DNA of 56,182 bases from Microcaldota archaeon (GCA_030648615.1 JAUSHJ010000054.1:1-56182), one strand, 5' to 3'; positions 8,635 to 17,075 are shown, numbered from the stretch's first letter. Numbers and translations: made by a program. The notes: generated by a model from the sequence alone, not told the origin.

Positions 8635-9474
8635 ATGGAAAAAAACGACAAGCGAGCAACATTTCTCAAAAGAACTAGGGAAAGCGTTAAAGTTGCAATT
8701 AAAAGTAGAGATATGCTTCTTGCATCAGTCATTAGAACTACTGTCGATATAGATAAAGTATCAAATCTTTTGAGTGAACGTCTCGAGGAATGGTATGGCA
8801 TATATTTTCCAGAAGTAATATTTGATGAAAAAGAAAAATATCCAGAATTCATAATCATGTTCGATAAGAAAAATATCGATAAAAAAGAGCTTGCACAATT
8901 GGTTGGTCAAAAAAGAACTGATGAAATTGTAGCAAAAGCAGAGAGAAGCCTTGGTACTGATTTAAGTGATGAAGATCTATCAGAAATTAAAGCATTTGCA
9001 GTAAGGTTATTAGATTTGTACAAAGCAAGGGAACGTTATACAACTTATTTAGGTAAGTTAGGTCAGGAGATTTGTCCTAACATGGTTGCAGTTGCCGGTA
9101 CTGAAGTAGCAGCAAAGCTCATTTCACATGTGGGTTCTCTTCATAGATTAGCTGTATTGCCTGCTAGTACTATCCAAGTGCTAGGTGCTGAAACCGCATT
9201 GTTTAAACATTTAAAAAATAAGAGAATCGATCCACCAAAACACGGTATAATATTTCAGAATGTAAAGATATCTAGTTCTCCTAAATCCGTAAGAGGTAAA
9301 ATTGCAAGATTATTGGCTAATAAACTATCTCTTGCAGCAAAGGCTGATGCATTTACAAAGACTAACATGACTGAAAAATTAAAGGCAGATGTTGAAGCAA
9401 GATACAAGGAAATAATGCAGCAATACGAGAAAGGGAAATCGAAAAATAAGAGTAAAAATGAAGACGAACAGTAA
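8635..9474 (+). CDS. Nop5/Prp31-like protein lacking the N-terminal domain
   Basis: This belongs to the Nop domain family, the scaffold of box C/D 2'-O-methylation particles that binds L7Ae and the guide RNA. The coiled-coil region (SRDMLLASVIRTTVDIDKV and LLSERLEEWYGIYFPE) and the Nop domain (GTEVAAKLISHVGSLHRLA, LGAETALFKHL, PKHGIIF) are clear. At 279 aa it is shorter than normal archaeal Nop5. The N-terminal fibrillarin-binding domain is missing and the frame begins right at the coiled coil. The C-terminus is a Lys-rich tail as in Nop56. No fibrillarin gene is adjacent. Confidence 0.9.
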   Translation: MEKNDKRATFLKRTRESVKVAIKSRDMLLASVIRTTVDIDKVSNLLSERLEEWYGIYFPEVIFDEKEKYPEFIIMFDKKNIDKKELAQLVGQKRTDEIVAKAERSLGTDLSDEDLSEIKAFAVRLLDLYKARERYTTYLGKLGQEICPNMVAVAGTEVAAKLISHVGSLHRLAVLPASTIQVLGAETALFKHLKNKRIDPPKHGIIFQNVKISSSPKSVRGKIARLLANKLSLAAKADAFTKTNMTEKLKADVEARYKEIMQQYEKGKSKNKSKNEDEQ

Positions 9475-9507
9475 AGTATAAAAGCATGAGTGTAGCAAAA
9501 GTCACTT

Positions 9508-9900
9508 ATGCAGATTAGTATACGCGAAATGTCCAGAGATAATGCCATCGAGGCGTTTAAAATTATAAGAAAAGTTTTTCCTAATTCTGATGTGCGTATA
9601 AATTATAATGATGTAGTGCTGTTTGCAGAGAAAAATGGTAAGCCCATAGGGTTCATTCATTTTGCAGAATTAAAAGATAAAATATCTCTCAAGGGCATAG
9701 GGGTAGATAACAATAGGAGGGGTTTAGGTGTAGGTACAAAGCTGATGAAAGAAGCAGTGAAACTATTTGAGTCTAAATGCAAACCTATTTATCTCAAGGT
9801 TCAGGCAGATAATCCAGCAGTTAATCTTTATTCTAAATATGGTTTTACTCTCCAAACATTTGGGAGTATTTATACTTTGGTAAAAAGAACTAATAATTGA
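9508..9900 (+). CDS. GNAT family N-acetyltransferase
   Basis: The protein has 130 aa. The acetyl-CoA pyrophosphate-binding loop of the GNAT fold is visible (VDNNRRGLGVGTKLMKEA, an R/QxxGxG/A motif), followed by LKVQADNPAVNLYSKYGF, the typical strand 5 and helix 4. It lies 33 nt after the Nop5-like gene. The substrate is unknown; small GNATs beside RNP genes can be protein N-acetyltransferases, but nothing here fixes this. Confidence 0.88.
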   Translation: MQISIREMSRDNAIEAFKIIRKVFPNSDVRINYNDVVLFAEKNGKPIGFIHFAELKDKISLKGIGVDNNRRGLGVGTKLMKEAVKLFESKCKPIYLKVQADNPAVNLYSKYGFTLQTFGSIYTLVKRTNN

Positions 9901-9977
9901 TACGTAAATTGTATTTCATAGAGAACATTTATTGCTATTTTTGTCTTTTATGGAATACAAATTATATTTACACTCAT

Positions 9978-10739
9978 CTATTCTTTGAATTTTTCACCTG
10001 GCAGTATATCCCAAATCATTCTAAACCAAGTTCTATATGCATCAGCCAGTCCCTTGCTTACAATGACGAATTGAGTTATATCATCATCTAATTTTCCTAT
10101 GTTCAATCCAGTAAATGTAACTACATAATCACCAAATACATCTATTGCTGAAGTTGTAGAGTACTCTTTTGGAAGTAATTTATAAAAAAATTCAGATTGT
10201 TTTAGTACATACGGCATTTTTTCTTTCATTTCGTAATCAAATAAATGGTAATGTTTTAGTCTCTTTTTCTTCGATTCCTGCATGAATTTTATTCTATAAT
10301 TAGCTAATCGCTCATCAAACCATCCGCCTTTTGCACCTATGAAATATCCATCTTTCCCTACGTCTAGAATATCCTGCATATAATTTCTAAATCCTCTAAT
10401 GCCTTTGTACACATACGCCTGTTCTTTTGCTACTGCAGTAACAAATTTGCTCTGTAGGTCAGGTAGAATTTTCCCCAGTCTTTTCTCCTTTTCTGCTACA
10501 ATATCCATTAATCTAGAGGGATTTATTGCACGATAATGTTTTTTTCCTTCTATTATTACTTCTGTTACTAGCCCCTTTTCAACCAGCTTTGCAATACTGT
10601 CATAAATATTTCTTCTATGCACCTTTGAGCGTACTGCGATCAGGTCTATGTGAGCGTGTTCCAGGCCAAGTAGCGATTCATACACTTTGGATTCGTTGGT
10701 GCTTAAGCCTACTTCTCTTAGTATGTCTTCGTGTGTCAT
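9978..10739 (-). CDS. TrmB-family transcriptional regulator
   Basis: The N-terminal winged HTH of TrmB type is clear (LSTNESKVYESLL, RSKVHRRNIYDSIAKLVEKG). A short coiled coil and a C-terminal effector-binding domain follow, in all 253 aa. The start is set at the ATG at 10739 (MTHEDILREVG). Just upstream is the perfect palindrome at 10749-10764 next to a TATA box. The divergent neighbour is a three-gene operon of unknown function, its likely target. Autoregulation is inferred. Confidence 0.88.
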   Translation of the reverse strand: MTHEDILREVGLSTNESKVYESLLGLEHAHIDLIAVRSKVHRRNIYDSIAKLVEKGLVTEVIIEGKKHYRAINPSRLMDIVAEKEKRLGKILPDLQSKFVTAVAKEQAYVYKGIRGFRNYMQDILDVGKDGYFIGAKGGWFDERLANYRIKFMQESKKKRLKHYHLFDYEMKEKMPYVLKQSEFFYKLLPKEYSTTSAIDVFGDYVVTFTGLNIGKLDDDITQFVIVSKGLADAYRTWFRMIWDILPGEKFKE

Positions 10740-10748
10740 GTTATCTAT

Positions 10749-10764
10749 GGTGATAACTATCACC
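10749..10764. promoter_or_regulatory. Palindromic operator between the TrmB gene and the unknown operon
   Basis: GGTGATA-AC-TATCACC is a 7+7 nt inverted repeat, 9 nt upstream of the regulator's start. It is adjacent to the AT-rich TTTAAATATAAG at 10772-10783, which can serve as a TATA box. Its position suits repression of the regulator's own promoter, and perhaps of the rightward operon. Confidence 0.6.
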
Positions 10765-10849
10765 ACCATTCTTTAAATATAAGCTTGTCGTAGTCTATGT
10801 TACAAGTTGAATAGATGAAACTGCTCAGAAAACAAAAAGGTGATGATTT

Positions 10850-12046
10850 ATGAGTGCTCAAAGAACTGTTAGCGTAAGTTCTGGAAACTTAGTTGTGATT
10901 CGAGATAAATTTATGCACAGGATCCCAAAGTCAGATGGATTATTGCTCAGGTATCGAGCTTCTAAATGCCAAGAAGGCAAAGATGAGGTAAATCAAGTAG
11001 CAAATGAAATTGCACGTGCATTCATTGACTCTTTTATGAAGAGCGGATCTTATGAAGAAGCTGCACGAATTGCAAAGAAATACGGGTTTAAAGAAGAAAT
11101 GAAAAAAGCAGCTGAAATCTATCTTGGACAACGTTTGGGTAATGTAATATTTCGCAGAACCACACGATTTACAGCACTTACAGGTGAAGATAGAAAAAAA
11201 TTAGAAGGTAAGACGACACGAAGCGAAATAAGGGCGGCAGTAGCAGATTTGATGCTGGATACCTATAGTAAAGATGATTTGAAAGAGATTGAAGTGATTA
11301 GAGCGAATTGTGTAGTTTATGAATTAAACTTTGAAGAACAGGCATTCAAGGCACTTAAAGGAGTTACAGCAAATGCTGCCGGACCGGAATTCGATTTTCT
11401 TGAGGCTGGCAGAGTATTAGGTTTGAATCGGTGCCAACTATTTAAGATTGCTAAAGAAGTTCACGACGAAGTTAAAGAGACAGATGTTACAACCAGATAC
11501 CGTATTGCTGTAAACCTGGGATTAGTTAAACAGATGCAAGCCGCAAGAATAGAATTGATTGCCTCGTTGATTCGTGATTATGGTACTACAGATCGCTGTT
11601 GTGGGTGGGAAGAATTAGATGATGAAGGGAAAAAACGAGCAAAATTGAAAGGTTTTGAACTTTATCTTAGGGGCAATGCTTTGCATGGTACTGCACGCCT
11701 TGCTGTTGAACTTGGCATTGATAAGCCTATTGAAACTCGAATGGTGCTCGATGCTTTTTTTGAACTTATAAGAATCAATCCAAAGCAGGCAGAAAACATT
11801 CATGCTCACGTATGGAACTACCAGCTTCCATCGGAAGTAAAAACATGGGCCGGAGAGTTATCCGAACGCATCAGAGAAGAGATACTTTCAGTTTGGTTAA
11901 GCGAAAGAGCATACTTCGGTTCCCATGCAAGATGCCTTGCTAGTCTGTTAGGTTGGGAACATGAGAAAACTGTATTAGAGACTATAGCAAGCGAGCTTAG
12001 AGCATCAGAAAAAGAATTATTTGAAGTACAAGGTGATCAACAATGA
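10850..12046 (+). CDS. Unknown helical protein, 398 aa
   Basis: No family is recognised. The sequence is almost all alpha-helical, with repeated patterns such as SGSYEEAARIAKKYG and NALHGTARLAVELGI that resemble a degenerate TPR-like or HEAT-like solenoid. It has no signal peptide or membrane segment. GGTGATG precedes the ATG. It is the first gene of an operon with the genes at 12043 (ATGA overlap) and 12744, and it faces a TrmB regulator across a palindromic operator. Confidence 0.75.
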   Translation: MSAQRTVSVSSGNLVVIRDKFMHRIPKSDGLLLRYRASKCQEGKDEVNQVANEIARAFIDSFMKSGSYEEAARIAKKYGFKEEMKKAAEIYLGQRLGNVIFRRTTRFTALTGEDRKKLEGKTTRSEIRAAVADLMLDTYSKDDLKEIEVIRANCVVYELNFEEQAFKALKGVTANAAGPEFDFLEAGRVLGLNRCQLFKIAKEVHDEVKETDVTTRYRIAVNLGLVKQMQAARIELIASLIRDYGTTDRCCGWEELDDEGKKRAKLKGFELYLRGNALHGTARLAVELGIDKPIETRMVLDAFFELIRINPKQAENIHAHVWNYQLPSEVKTWAGELSERIREEILSVWLSERAYFGSHARCLASLLGWEHEKTVLETIASELRASEKELFEVQGDQQ

Positions 12047-12741
12047 AAAACATTAGCACGTATCCCGCAAATACTTTAAGGGTTCTTCAAAAAAACAAAG
12101 AAGTATGTGGAGAAGCATTTAGATTGATATGTTCAGATGATGCCAGAAGGGAGGGATTTTTTAGAAGAGTAGGACCACTAACTGAGAAATCTCATTTTTT
12201 AAGAGAAGTGCAGAAATCCTGCGAAATAACTACGGACGGAGTTAATCTACAATTAAATGGAGGATGGTTAGTTATTTACAATAACTTATTTTCTATTCGA
12301 GTATCTATATTTTTGGGGTTCTCTGATCCAGTAGCAATATCTGATAGTTGTCTATTTCCAATTCAATTAGAAGGGCTACGATTAGAGGATGAATTAGTAA
12401 GAAAATATATATTTTTTTTAAGACCAAAAACATGTAATTTTGGTGATTACCTAGAAGCACGTTCTGGAGTATGGGAAGCTGAATCAGTTTCTCATTGGAA
12501 AGCTGTAGTAGCCAATGGTATGTTAGATCCATTTGTTTCAGTATCACATGAAATCGAATCTTATAGTGGGTTAAATAGTGAACCAACTAGATTTATTCAA
12601 GAAGTTTATGGTGTTATTTTTAGATTTTACAAAGGCAATAATTACGAAATGGCAAGAATCGCACTTAATCTACTAGCAGAATTCGAAGCAATGCTGGATT
12701 CAGCAATAAAACATTTTGAAGGAAAAACGAGTGCTGTGTAA
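12043..12741 (+). CDS. Unknown protein, 232 aa
   Basis: The start overlaps the previous stop (ATGA), so translation is coupled. The middle is beta-rich (GVNLQLNGGWLVIYNNLFSI) and the C-terminal 60 residues are helical (YEMARIALNLLAEFEAML). A KTCNFGDYLEARSG segment has one Cys. No known motif is seen. It may act with the helical protein encoded upstream and the protein encoded at 12744. Confidence 0.7.
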   Translation: MKNISTYPANTLRVLQKNKEVCGEAFRLICSDDARREGFFRRVGPLTEKSHFLREVQKSCEITTDGVNLQLNGGWLVIYNNLFSIRVSIFLGFSDPVAISDSCLFPIQLEGLRLEDELVRKYIFFLRPKTCNFGDYLEARSGVWEAESVSHWKAVVANGMLDPFVSVSHEIESYSGLNSEPTRFIQEVYGVIFRFYKGNNYEMARIALNLLAEFEAMLDSAIKHFEGKTSAV

Positions 12742-12743
12742 TT

Positions 12744-13775
12744 ATGATTACTTATACTAAGCCAATTTTTAACGGGATTGAAATTAAAAGAGTGAATCCA
12801 AGAGACTTTGATATCTATCGTAAAAACTGGGATCATCACGGGACATTAATATTCAAAGGTGCAACTCTAGAGCTAGAAGACGGAACAACTAGAAACATAA
12901 TGAAAATTAATCCTGATTGGAGAGGTATTTCGTTTTTGGGAGTACCAATTTTATTGGATTTATTGAATCATTACTACGGAATCACTATCAGAGCTATCCC
13001 ATATTTTGAATTACAGCTACTATCACCTTGTCTTTCATCAGGATTTTTAGGATCACTTCATATGTCATCTAGTATTATCGCATATAATGATCCTGACAAA
13101 GAATTGGGTGAAAAAATTATTGTTATTGAACCAAAAACCTGTTGCGGTCGTACTAGTGATTGTAGTACTTGTGCATTTAGAGCGAGGAAAGCAATTTTTG
13201 AAGTTCCAAAACCATTCAGATCAATGAAAAATGTTGCGTTGGTTGTTAAGGAACTAAGATTATCAGATATTATAACTTCCAATCCAGATTTGCTAAATAT
13301 GGTGACAGAAGAAATTTCTGAGCAATGGAAAATATTTGGTTTGACTACAATTGATGAAATGTATTCCCCTAGTCTCATTCCTAATCTTCTTGAGGCAATA
13401 AAAAAGGCACTATTAAAAAATATAAATAAACTATTGTTAAGGGTTCCAGAAGATAGAGTTATTGTTGTGCCTGATTTTCCTAAAGTATCTGGTCACTCTC
13501 TCGTTATACATGAGGAATCAGGTGTTCCACACGAAAGGACTAATCTTTCTTATGGTGATCTAATATGGTCTAGAGATGGTTACTCATTAGAAAGAACAAC
13601 TTCTGGTATATTTCCATTAATTTTGACTGCTTCTGATCGTTATCGTATGAATGCATCTTATAATAATCTGTTAAATTTTTTTCAACATGCAGAACTACCG
13701 CTTTTAGTTGAAATCAGTGATCAAGATCTTGAAAAAATGGGAACTAAATTTGTTGAACCTGGAAGATCAGATTGA
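12744..13775 (+). CDS. Unknown protein with a Cys cluster, 343 aa
   Basis: It starts 2 nt after the preceding gene. A compact cluster of four cysteines occurs near residue 135-145 (KTCCGRTSDCSTCAFRARKA), which could bind zinc or an iron-sulphur cluster. The preceding gene has a single-Cys segment in a similar context (PKTCNFGD), so the two proteins may be distantly related. The rest is mixed alpha/beta with no recognised domain. It is the last gene of the TrmB-facing operon. Confidence 0.7.
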   Translation: MITYTKPIFNGIEIKRVNPRDFDIYRKNWDHHGTLIFKGATLELEDGTTRNIMKINPDWRGISFLGVPILLDLLNHYYGITIRAIPYFELQLLSPCLSSGFLGSLHMSSSIIAYNDPDKELGEKIIVIEPKTCCGRTSDCSTCAFRARKAIFEVPKPFRSMKNVALVVKELRLSDIITSNPDLLNMVTEEISEQWKIFGLTTIDEMYSPSLIPNLLEAIKKALLKNINKLLLRVPEDRVIVVPDFPKVSGHSLVIHEESGVPHERTNLSYGDLIWSRDGYSLERTTSGIFPLILTASDRYRMNASYNNLLNFFQHAELPLLVEISDQDLEKMGTKFVEPGRSD

Positions 13776-13869
13776 AAGCCAGGATTAACTTAATTTAGAT
13801 TGGTTTAAAATCTTTTTCAAACACATATTTATTTCTAATCTTAGTAGTGAAATTAGAAGATTCACAGTT

Positions 13870-13942
13870 GGGGCCGTGGGCTAACCTGGCAGACTGTCGG
13901 CCTTGGGCGTCGGTGATCCCAGTTCAAATCTGGGCGACCCCA
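13870..13942 (+). tRNA. tRNA-Pro(TGG), intronless
   Basis: A 73-nt cloverleaf. The anticodon loop is CTTGGGC with TGG, on stem TCGGC/GTCGG; the T arm is CCCAG-TTCAAAT-CTGGG and the discriminator is A. Conserved A14, G18G19 and A21 are present. Two positions are mismatched C-A: C5-A68 in the acceptor (GGGGCCG/CGACCCC) and C12-A23 in the D stem. C-to-U changes would restore both. It reads CCA, the codon at the proposed proB/proC shift sites. It is the only intronless tRNA in the window. Confidence 0.85.
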
Positions 13943-13959
13943 CTTTTATTTATTAAATT

Positions 13960-14108
13960 GGGGGTGCAATTATTTTCTGCGAAAAATAATGCATTGTCGG
14001 CAGTGTCAAAAATGCCGACAAGTATTGACGCGTATAGCGTCAATGCACATTGACAACACTCTAATTGGTTGTCAATTGTGAATTTACCATTGGGTAAATC
14101 TGAACCCC
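13960..14108 (+). ncRNA. Closed five-hairpin structure after tRNA-Pro
   Basis: An outer stem GGGGGT (13960)/AACCCC (14103-14108) encloses five consecutive hairpins: 13966-13992, 13994-14021 (TTGTCGGCA/TGCCGACAA), 14022-14046 (ATTGACGC/GCGTCAAT), 14049-14076 (ATTGACAAC/GTTGTCAAT) and 14082-14099 (ATTTACC/GGTAAAT). ACCCCACTTTT occurs both at the end of tRNA-Pro and at the end of this structure. It may be an RNA or an inserted palindromic element; the strand is uncertain. Confidence 0.45.
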
Positions 14109-14148
14109 ACTTTTTACTGTCTCCAGTTTTGAGTTTTTAATTTCGATT

Positions 14149-14787
14149 TCAGGGTTTTGATTCAGTAGTCATAGCACTAGTGGGTTTAATTACCTCTTCC
14201 ACATGCTTAACCAATTCTTCTTCAGAAATAAATACATACTTAGCTTTTTGGAATCTTTCGTAGAAACTTCGTTTCTCAACTAGTTCTGAAGGATGAGAGA
14301 ATATATGTTCTAATCCAGTATACATTCCATACCAACCTGCAGGAGTTAGTAATATGCTTAGTAGTTTGGTCATCAAGCCCTGTGAATCATATATAAAAAT
14401 ATCCAGTGAAAGAAGGGCAAATCCTACGATAAAATATGTTATTCCCATTGTTTTTAGTTTTTTTAATTGATTATCCATATCTTTTATTTTAATAAGGAAA
14501 TAGTGATTAAGTCTTTTTTTGATAAGTCCTTCTGTTTTCATATCTCTAAGTTTAGCTGGCAAAGTAAATCTGATTTCTATCTCTCCTTTGTCAGTTTCTA
14601 TGTAACGTCTTTGTATTTCTTTTAGGAAATCTTCCGATAATAATCTTTTCGCGTAGGGAGAAGGGTCAAAGTCAGAGAATATATCATCATATTCATCCAA
14701 TGATATCTGAATAGAATTAAGTAGCGTTGAGACTTTCGGTTCTTCTATTATTTTTTTTATTTCTTCTGATATTCTTGTGTCTGCCAT
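14149..14787 (-). CDS. Membrane protein with two TM helices, 212 aa
   Basis: No family is recognised. The first 115 residues are soluble and charged. Two hydrophobic helices at about 115-165 (TYFIVGFALLSLDIFIYD and LLSILLTPAGWYGMYTG) form a hairpin. The C-terminal part again is soluble (RFQKAKYVFISEEELVKHV). It is probably anchored in the cytoplasmic membrane with both ends on the same side. Confidence 0.75.
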   Translation of the reverse strand: MADTRISEEIKKIIEEPKVSTLLNSIQISLDEYDDIFSDFDPSPYAKRLLSEDFLKEIQRRYIETDKGEIEIRFTLPAKLRDMKTEGLIKKRLNHYFLIKIKDMDNQLKKLKTMGITYFIVGFALLSLDIFIYDSQGLMTKLLSILLTPAGWYGMYTGLEHIFSHPSELVEKRSFYERFQKAKYVFISEEELVKHVEEVIKPTSAMTTESKP

Positions 14788-14860
14788 GACTCTATATAAA
14801 ATCTTAAGATTAAAAAATCTAAGGATTCTATAAAATCTCTATTTGTTAAAAATATTTGAT

Positions 14861-14946
14861 AGCCCTCGGAGGTATTTGAAACCTCGGCCTCTTGTTTTTT
14901 CGATTATATACGAAACAAGCGCTCTACCAGGCTGAGCTACGAAGGC
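14861..14946 (-). tRNA. tRNA-Thr(CGT) with a 12-nt intron
   Basis: Acceptor GCCTTCG/CGAGGGC, D stem GCTC/GAGC, anticodon stem CTTGT/ACAAG and T arm GAGGT-TTCAAAT-ACCTC all pair. The loop is 19 nt: TTCGTA followed by a 12-nt canonical-position (37/38) intron. Anticodon CGT. The discriminator is T. It is downstream of tRNA-Ser on the same strand. Confidence 0.9.
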
Positions 14947-14979
14947 ATTTTGACATATGTTTTAGCATGCAAAATGGCC

Positions 14980-15011
14980 GCGCTAGTCTCTAATATTTAT
15001 TAGGGACGCGC
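14980..15011 (-). other. Strong hairpin between tRNA-Ser and tRNA-Thr
   Basis: GTCTCTAATA-tt-TATTAGGGAC (10 bp, one G-T pair) is extended by GCGC/GCGC with a TA bulge. The flank 15012-15058 has further short complementary runs (GTCGC, CGGAGTCGC). On the minus strand the hairpin is followed by CCATTTT, so it may be a terminator-like or processing signal between the two tRNAs. No known RNA family was recognised. Confidence 0.4.
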
Positions 15012-15208
15012 TTCCAGTCGCTTTCCTCCTCCTTTTAGTCGGAGTCGCGACAGCAGATTCTTAACTATGAACAATTTAAAAAAACGCTGGAGAGAGGAAT
15101 CTCATCTGAGTATATACTCTTGGTCGATAGCCTTCCTAATCTAAGATAGTTCTTAGAGACGGAATTCCAGACGCTTCGCGTCAGCCGACTAAGTATATGC
15201 TCATGGCT

Positions 15209-15268
15209 TTCCCGATTGTTCGAATGTTTTCGAACAATGGGCACAGTGTCGCATTGCGACAATTGTGT
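15209..15268. repeat. Two-hairpin element, copy A (in tRNA-Ser T-loop intron)
   Basis: Plus-strand order: TCCCG, then hairpin ATTGTTCGAA/TTCGAACAAT closed by CCC/GGG, then GCACAG, then hairpin TGTCGCA/TGCGACA. Relative to the homologous T-loop intron of tRNA-Trp it is an insertion of about 59 nt between GTCC and AAAGCCATG (minus-strand reading). Confidence 0.8.
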
Positions 15269-15410
15269 GGACAACCGTTTTGCCGTAAGCTTAACAAATG
15301 TCAAAACGGTGATTTGAACCTCTAATCCACAAGGGACCGGTTTTCGAGAATCGCCCATCTTAATAAGATGTCCAGCGCACTACCGGGCAACACAAGTCCA
15401 GAGTCTTCAG

Positions 15411-15470
15411 TTCCCGATTGTTCGATGTTTCGAACAATGGGCATATTGTTGTATTGAACAACAATAATGT
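15411..15470. repeat. Two-hairpin element, copy B (in tRNA-Ser D-loop intron)
   Basis: Same order as copy A: TTCCCG, hairpin ATTGTTCGA/TCGAACAAT inside CCC/GGG, GCATA, hairpin TTGTTGT/ACAACAA. The second stem has a different sequence from copy A but still pairs, which indicates selection for structure. Confidence 0.8.
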
Positions 15471-15599
15471 CCAGTCTAGAGCCTCGTTTATCCTAGACTC
15501 AAGACCTCAAGACACAAGACTCATTATGCGACTCCAGCTATTATCTATGTTATGCTACGTATTTTATTGTTTTACTTTCCAATATAATTAGGTGTTTCA

Positions 15600-16250
15600 A
15601 TGATCGTCCTCAATTTAAAGTCCTACGAGAAGAGTTTTCAGAAGGCATTATACTTCGTAGATATCGTAAGTGAAGTGGTAGAAGAGACGGGTGCACGGAT
15701 AGTAGTATGTCCACCATCATTGTTTCTGAAAGATGCCGCTGAACGTTACAGCGAGATATTTGCTCAGCACGTTGACGCTACTAGTTTTGGTTCTCACACT
15801 GGTTGGTTGCCAGCAGAAGCGCTTAAGTTAATCAAGGTTAAGGGTTCGTTAGTAAATCACTCAGAACACAAATTAAAATTTGAAGATGTTAGGGCAATCG
15901 TTGATCTTCTACACAAGAATATGCTTGAAAGTATGGTTTGTGCTGCAGACGTTGCAGAAGCTGAGAAGATTGCACATCTGTCACCTACTTATATCGCAGT
16001 CGAGCCACCAGAATTAATAGGAAGTGGCAAGAGCGTTTCAAAGGAAAAACCTGAATTAGTAAGCAACAGTGTAAAGAAAATTAAATCTGTTAATGATAAA
16101 GTTTCTATTCTTTGTGGTGCGGGCGTAAGCAATAAACGTGACGTTGAGAAGGCACTTCAATTGGGTACGGACGGTGTTTTACTAGCCAGTGCATTTGTCA
16201 ATTCTGTAGATCCAAAGAAGTTTTTACAGGAACTTGTTAGTGCGTTTTAG
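15600..16250 (+). CDS. tpiA: Triosephosphate isomerase (archaeal short form)
   Basis: TIM interconverts glyceraldehyde 3-phosphate and dihydroxyacetone phosphate in glycolysis and gluconeogenesis. The 216-aa protein has the length of the archaeal tetrameric form. Visible are the N-terminal substrate Lys (NLKSYE), the catalytic His region (NHSEHKL), the catalytic Glu with the mobile loop (AVEPPELIGSG) and the phosphate-binding CGAGVSNKRD. A TATA-like element (CCAATATAATTAGG) lies at 15580. It stands alone, divergent from tRNA-Ser. Confidence 0.96.
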   Translation: MIVLNLKSYEKSFQKALYFVDIVSEVVEETGARIVVCPPSLFLKDAAERYSEIFAQHVDATSFGSHTGWLPAEALKLIKVKGSLVNHSEHKLKFEDVRAIVDLLHKNMLESMVCAADVAEAEKIAHLSPTYIAVEPPELIGSGKSVSKEKPELVSNSVKKIKSVNDKVSILCGAGVSNKRDVEKALQLGTDGVLLASAFVNSVDPKKFLQELVSAF

Positions 16251-16296
16251 TTACCATTTAGATTAATTTTTAAACACTTGTTTCTATAATTAATTT

Positions 16297-16881
16297 ATGG
16301 CACTTACTCCAGCACAGCAGTTGCGCAAAGAGCAATTACTTGTAAAGAAAGAATTAGGTGATCTTGGTAAGTGGGTAGCCGCCAGAATTAAGTTTCCAGT
16401 GTTTGTTGAAGGAATGGCTTATACCTTAAGATCAAAGACAAAACCACCAGAATTGGCAAATGAAACCGATGTTCAACAGATACGTGTTATGTTGCTCAGC
16501 AATTCTTCTCGTCGTACTCGTGCAAGTCCAGATATTCTTGATATTTTTTATGCACATCAAACTCCACCATCTATGGAGTTACCAGTTGCTGGTCTTTCAT
16601 ATGCAAATCCAGGAAGTGTAATCGAGTCTCTTGACGCCTATGTAACATCTTCAATTTTAGGTGTAGATTTAGTAAAATTTGAAATTTCACGAACAGGTAA
16701 AGTTTCTTTCATGTTGCGATTTTTATCTGACTTTTCGGATACGTCTTTGCCATTTATGTATGTGTTACAAATGAGATTAGAACTTTCTAAAGTAGTTTTT
16801 CAAATAGGAGCGGAAACAAAATATTTTGATCTGACAGCTGTGAACGACGCATTGGTTGCGTGTGAACCTGGTGGAATGTAA
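16297..16881 (+). CDS. Hypothetical protein, 194 aa
   Basis: No family is recognised. It starts with a helical basic segment (TPAQQLRKEQLLVKKE) and continues as mixed alpha/beta with many hydrophobic strands in the C-terminal half. There is no signal peptide or transmembrane helix. A TATA-like ATTTTTAAACAC lies at 16265-16277. It is between tpiA (same strand) and tRNA-Gly (opposite strand). Confidence 0.7.
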   Translation: MALTPAQQLRKEQLLVKKELGDLGKWVAARIKFPVFVEGMAYTLRSKTKPPELANETDVQQIRVMLLSNSSRRTRASPDILDIFYAHQTPPSMELPVAGLSYANPGSVIESLDAYVTSSILGVDLVKFEISRTGKVSFMLRFLSDFSDTSLPFMYVLQMRLELSKVVFQIGAETKYFDLTAVNDALVACEPGGM

Positions 16882-16943
16882 TTCAGTTAATTCCAGGTGA
16901 AGAGGTAGTATTGTTGGATTTGTTTTTTCCAAGAAAAAATAAA

Positions 16944-17075
16944 TGCGTCCGCCGGGGAAATCGGTTTCCTGTTCTCAGTTTTGAGTCTTGGAAACTTTCG
17001 AACCCGGGTCATTAGCTTGGAAGGCTAAGATCCTTATGGTCACGTGTATTGTGATTACCACTAGACTACAGACGC
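16944..17075 (-). tRNA. tRNA-Gly(TCC) with two introns
   Basis: Acceptor GCGTCTG/CGGACGC, discriminator A, anticodon stem TTAGC/GCTAA with loop CTTCCAA (TCC), T stem CCGGG/CCCGG. The D loop is interrupted after TAGTGGT by about 22 nt that form TCAC/GTGA inside TGGT/ACCA. The T loop is interrupted after TTCGAA by about 40 nt forming GTTTCC/GGAAAC and ACTC/GAG(T). The anticodon loop has no intron. Splice points are inferred. Confidence 0.88.

Larger units (their letters stand above)
15085..15538 (-). tRNA. tRNA-Ser(CGA) with three introns
   Basis: A 454-nt gene for a tRNA of about 84 nt. Acceptor GCTGGAG/CTCCAGC pairs perfectly, with discriminator G (serine). The D stem is GCA/TGC; the anticodon loop is CTCGAAA with CGA at 15346-15344; the type II variable arm is TCC-CTTGT-GGA; the T stem is AGAGG/CCTCT. 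Introns: D loop (about 15388-15523), 5' side of the anticodon loop (15349-15370, hairpin CATCT/AGATG), and T loop (about 15100-15312). The D- and T-loop introns each contain a two-hairpin element. Exact splice points are inferred. Confidence 0.85.

Noticed and set aside
15000-15060. GGAGGAAAG on the minus strand as the start of an RNase P RNA
   Set aside because: The string resembles the conserved CR-I segment, but less than 120 nt separate it from tRNA-Thr and the matching CR-V segment is not there.
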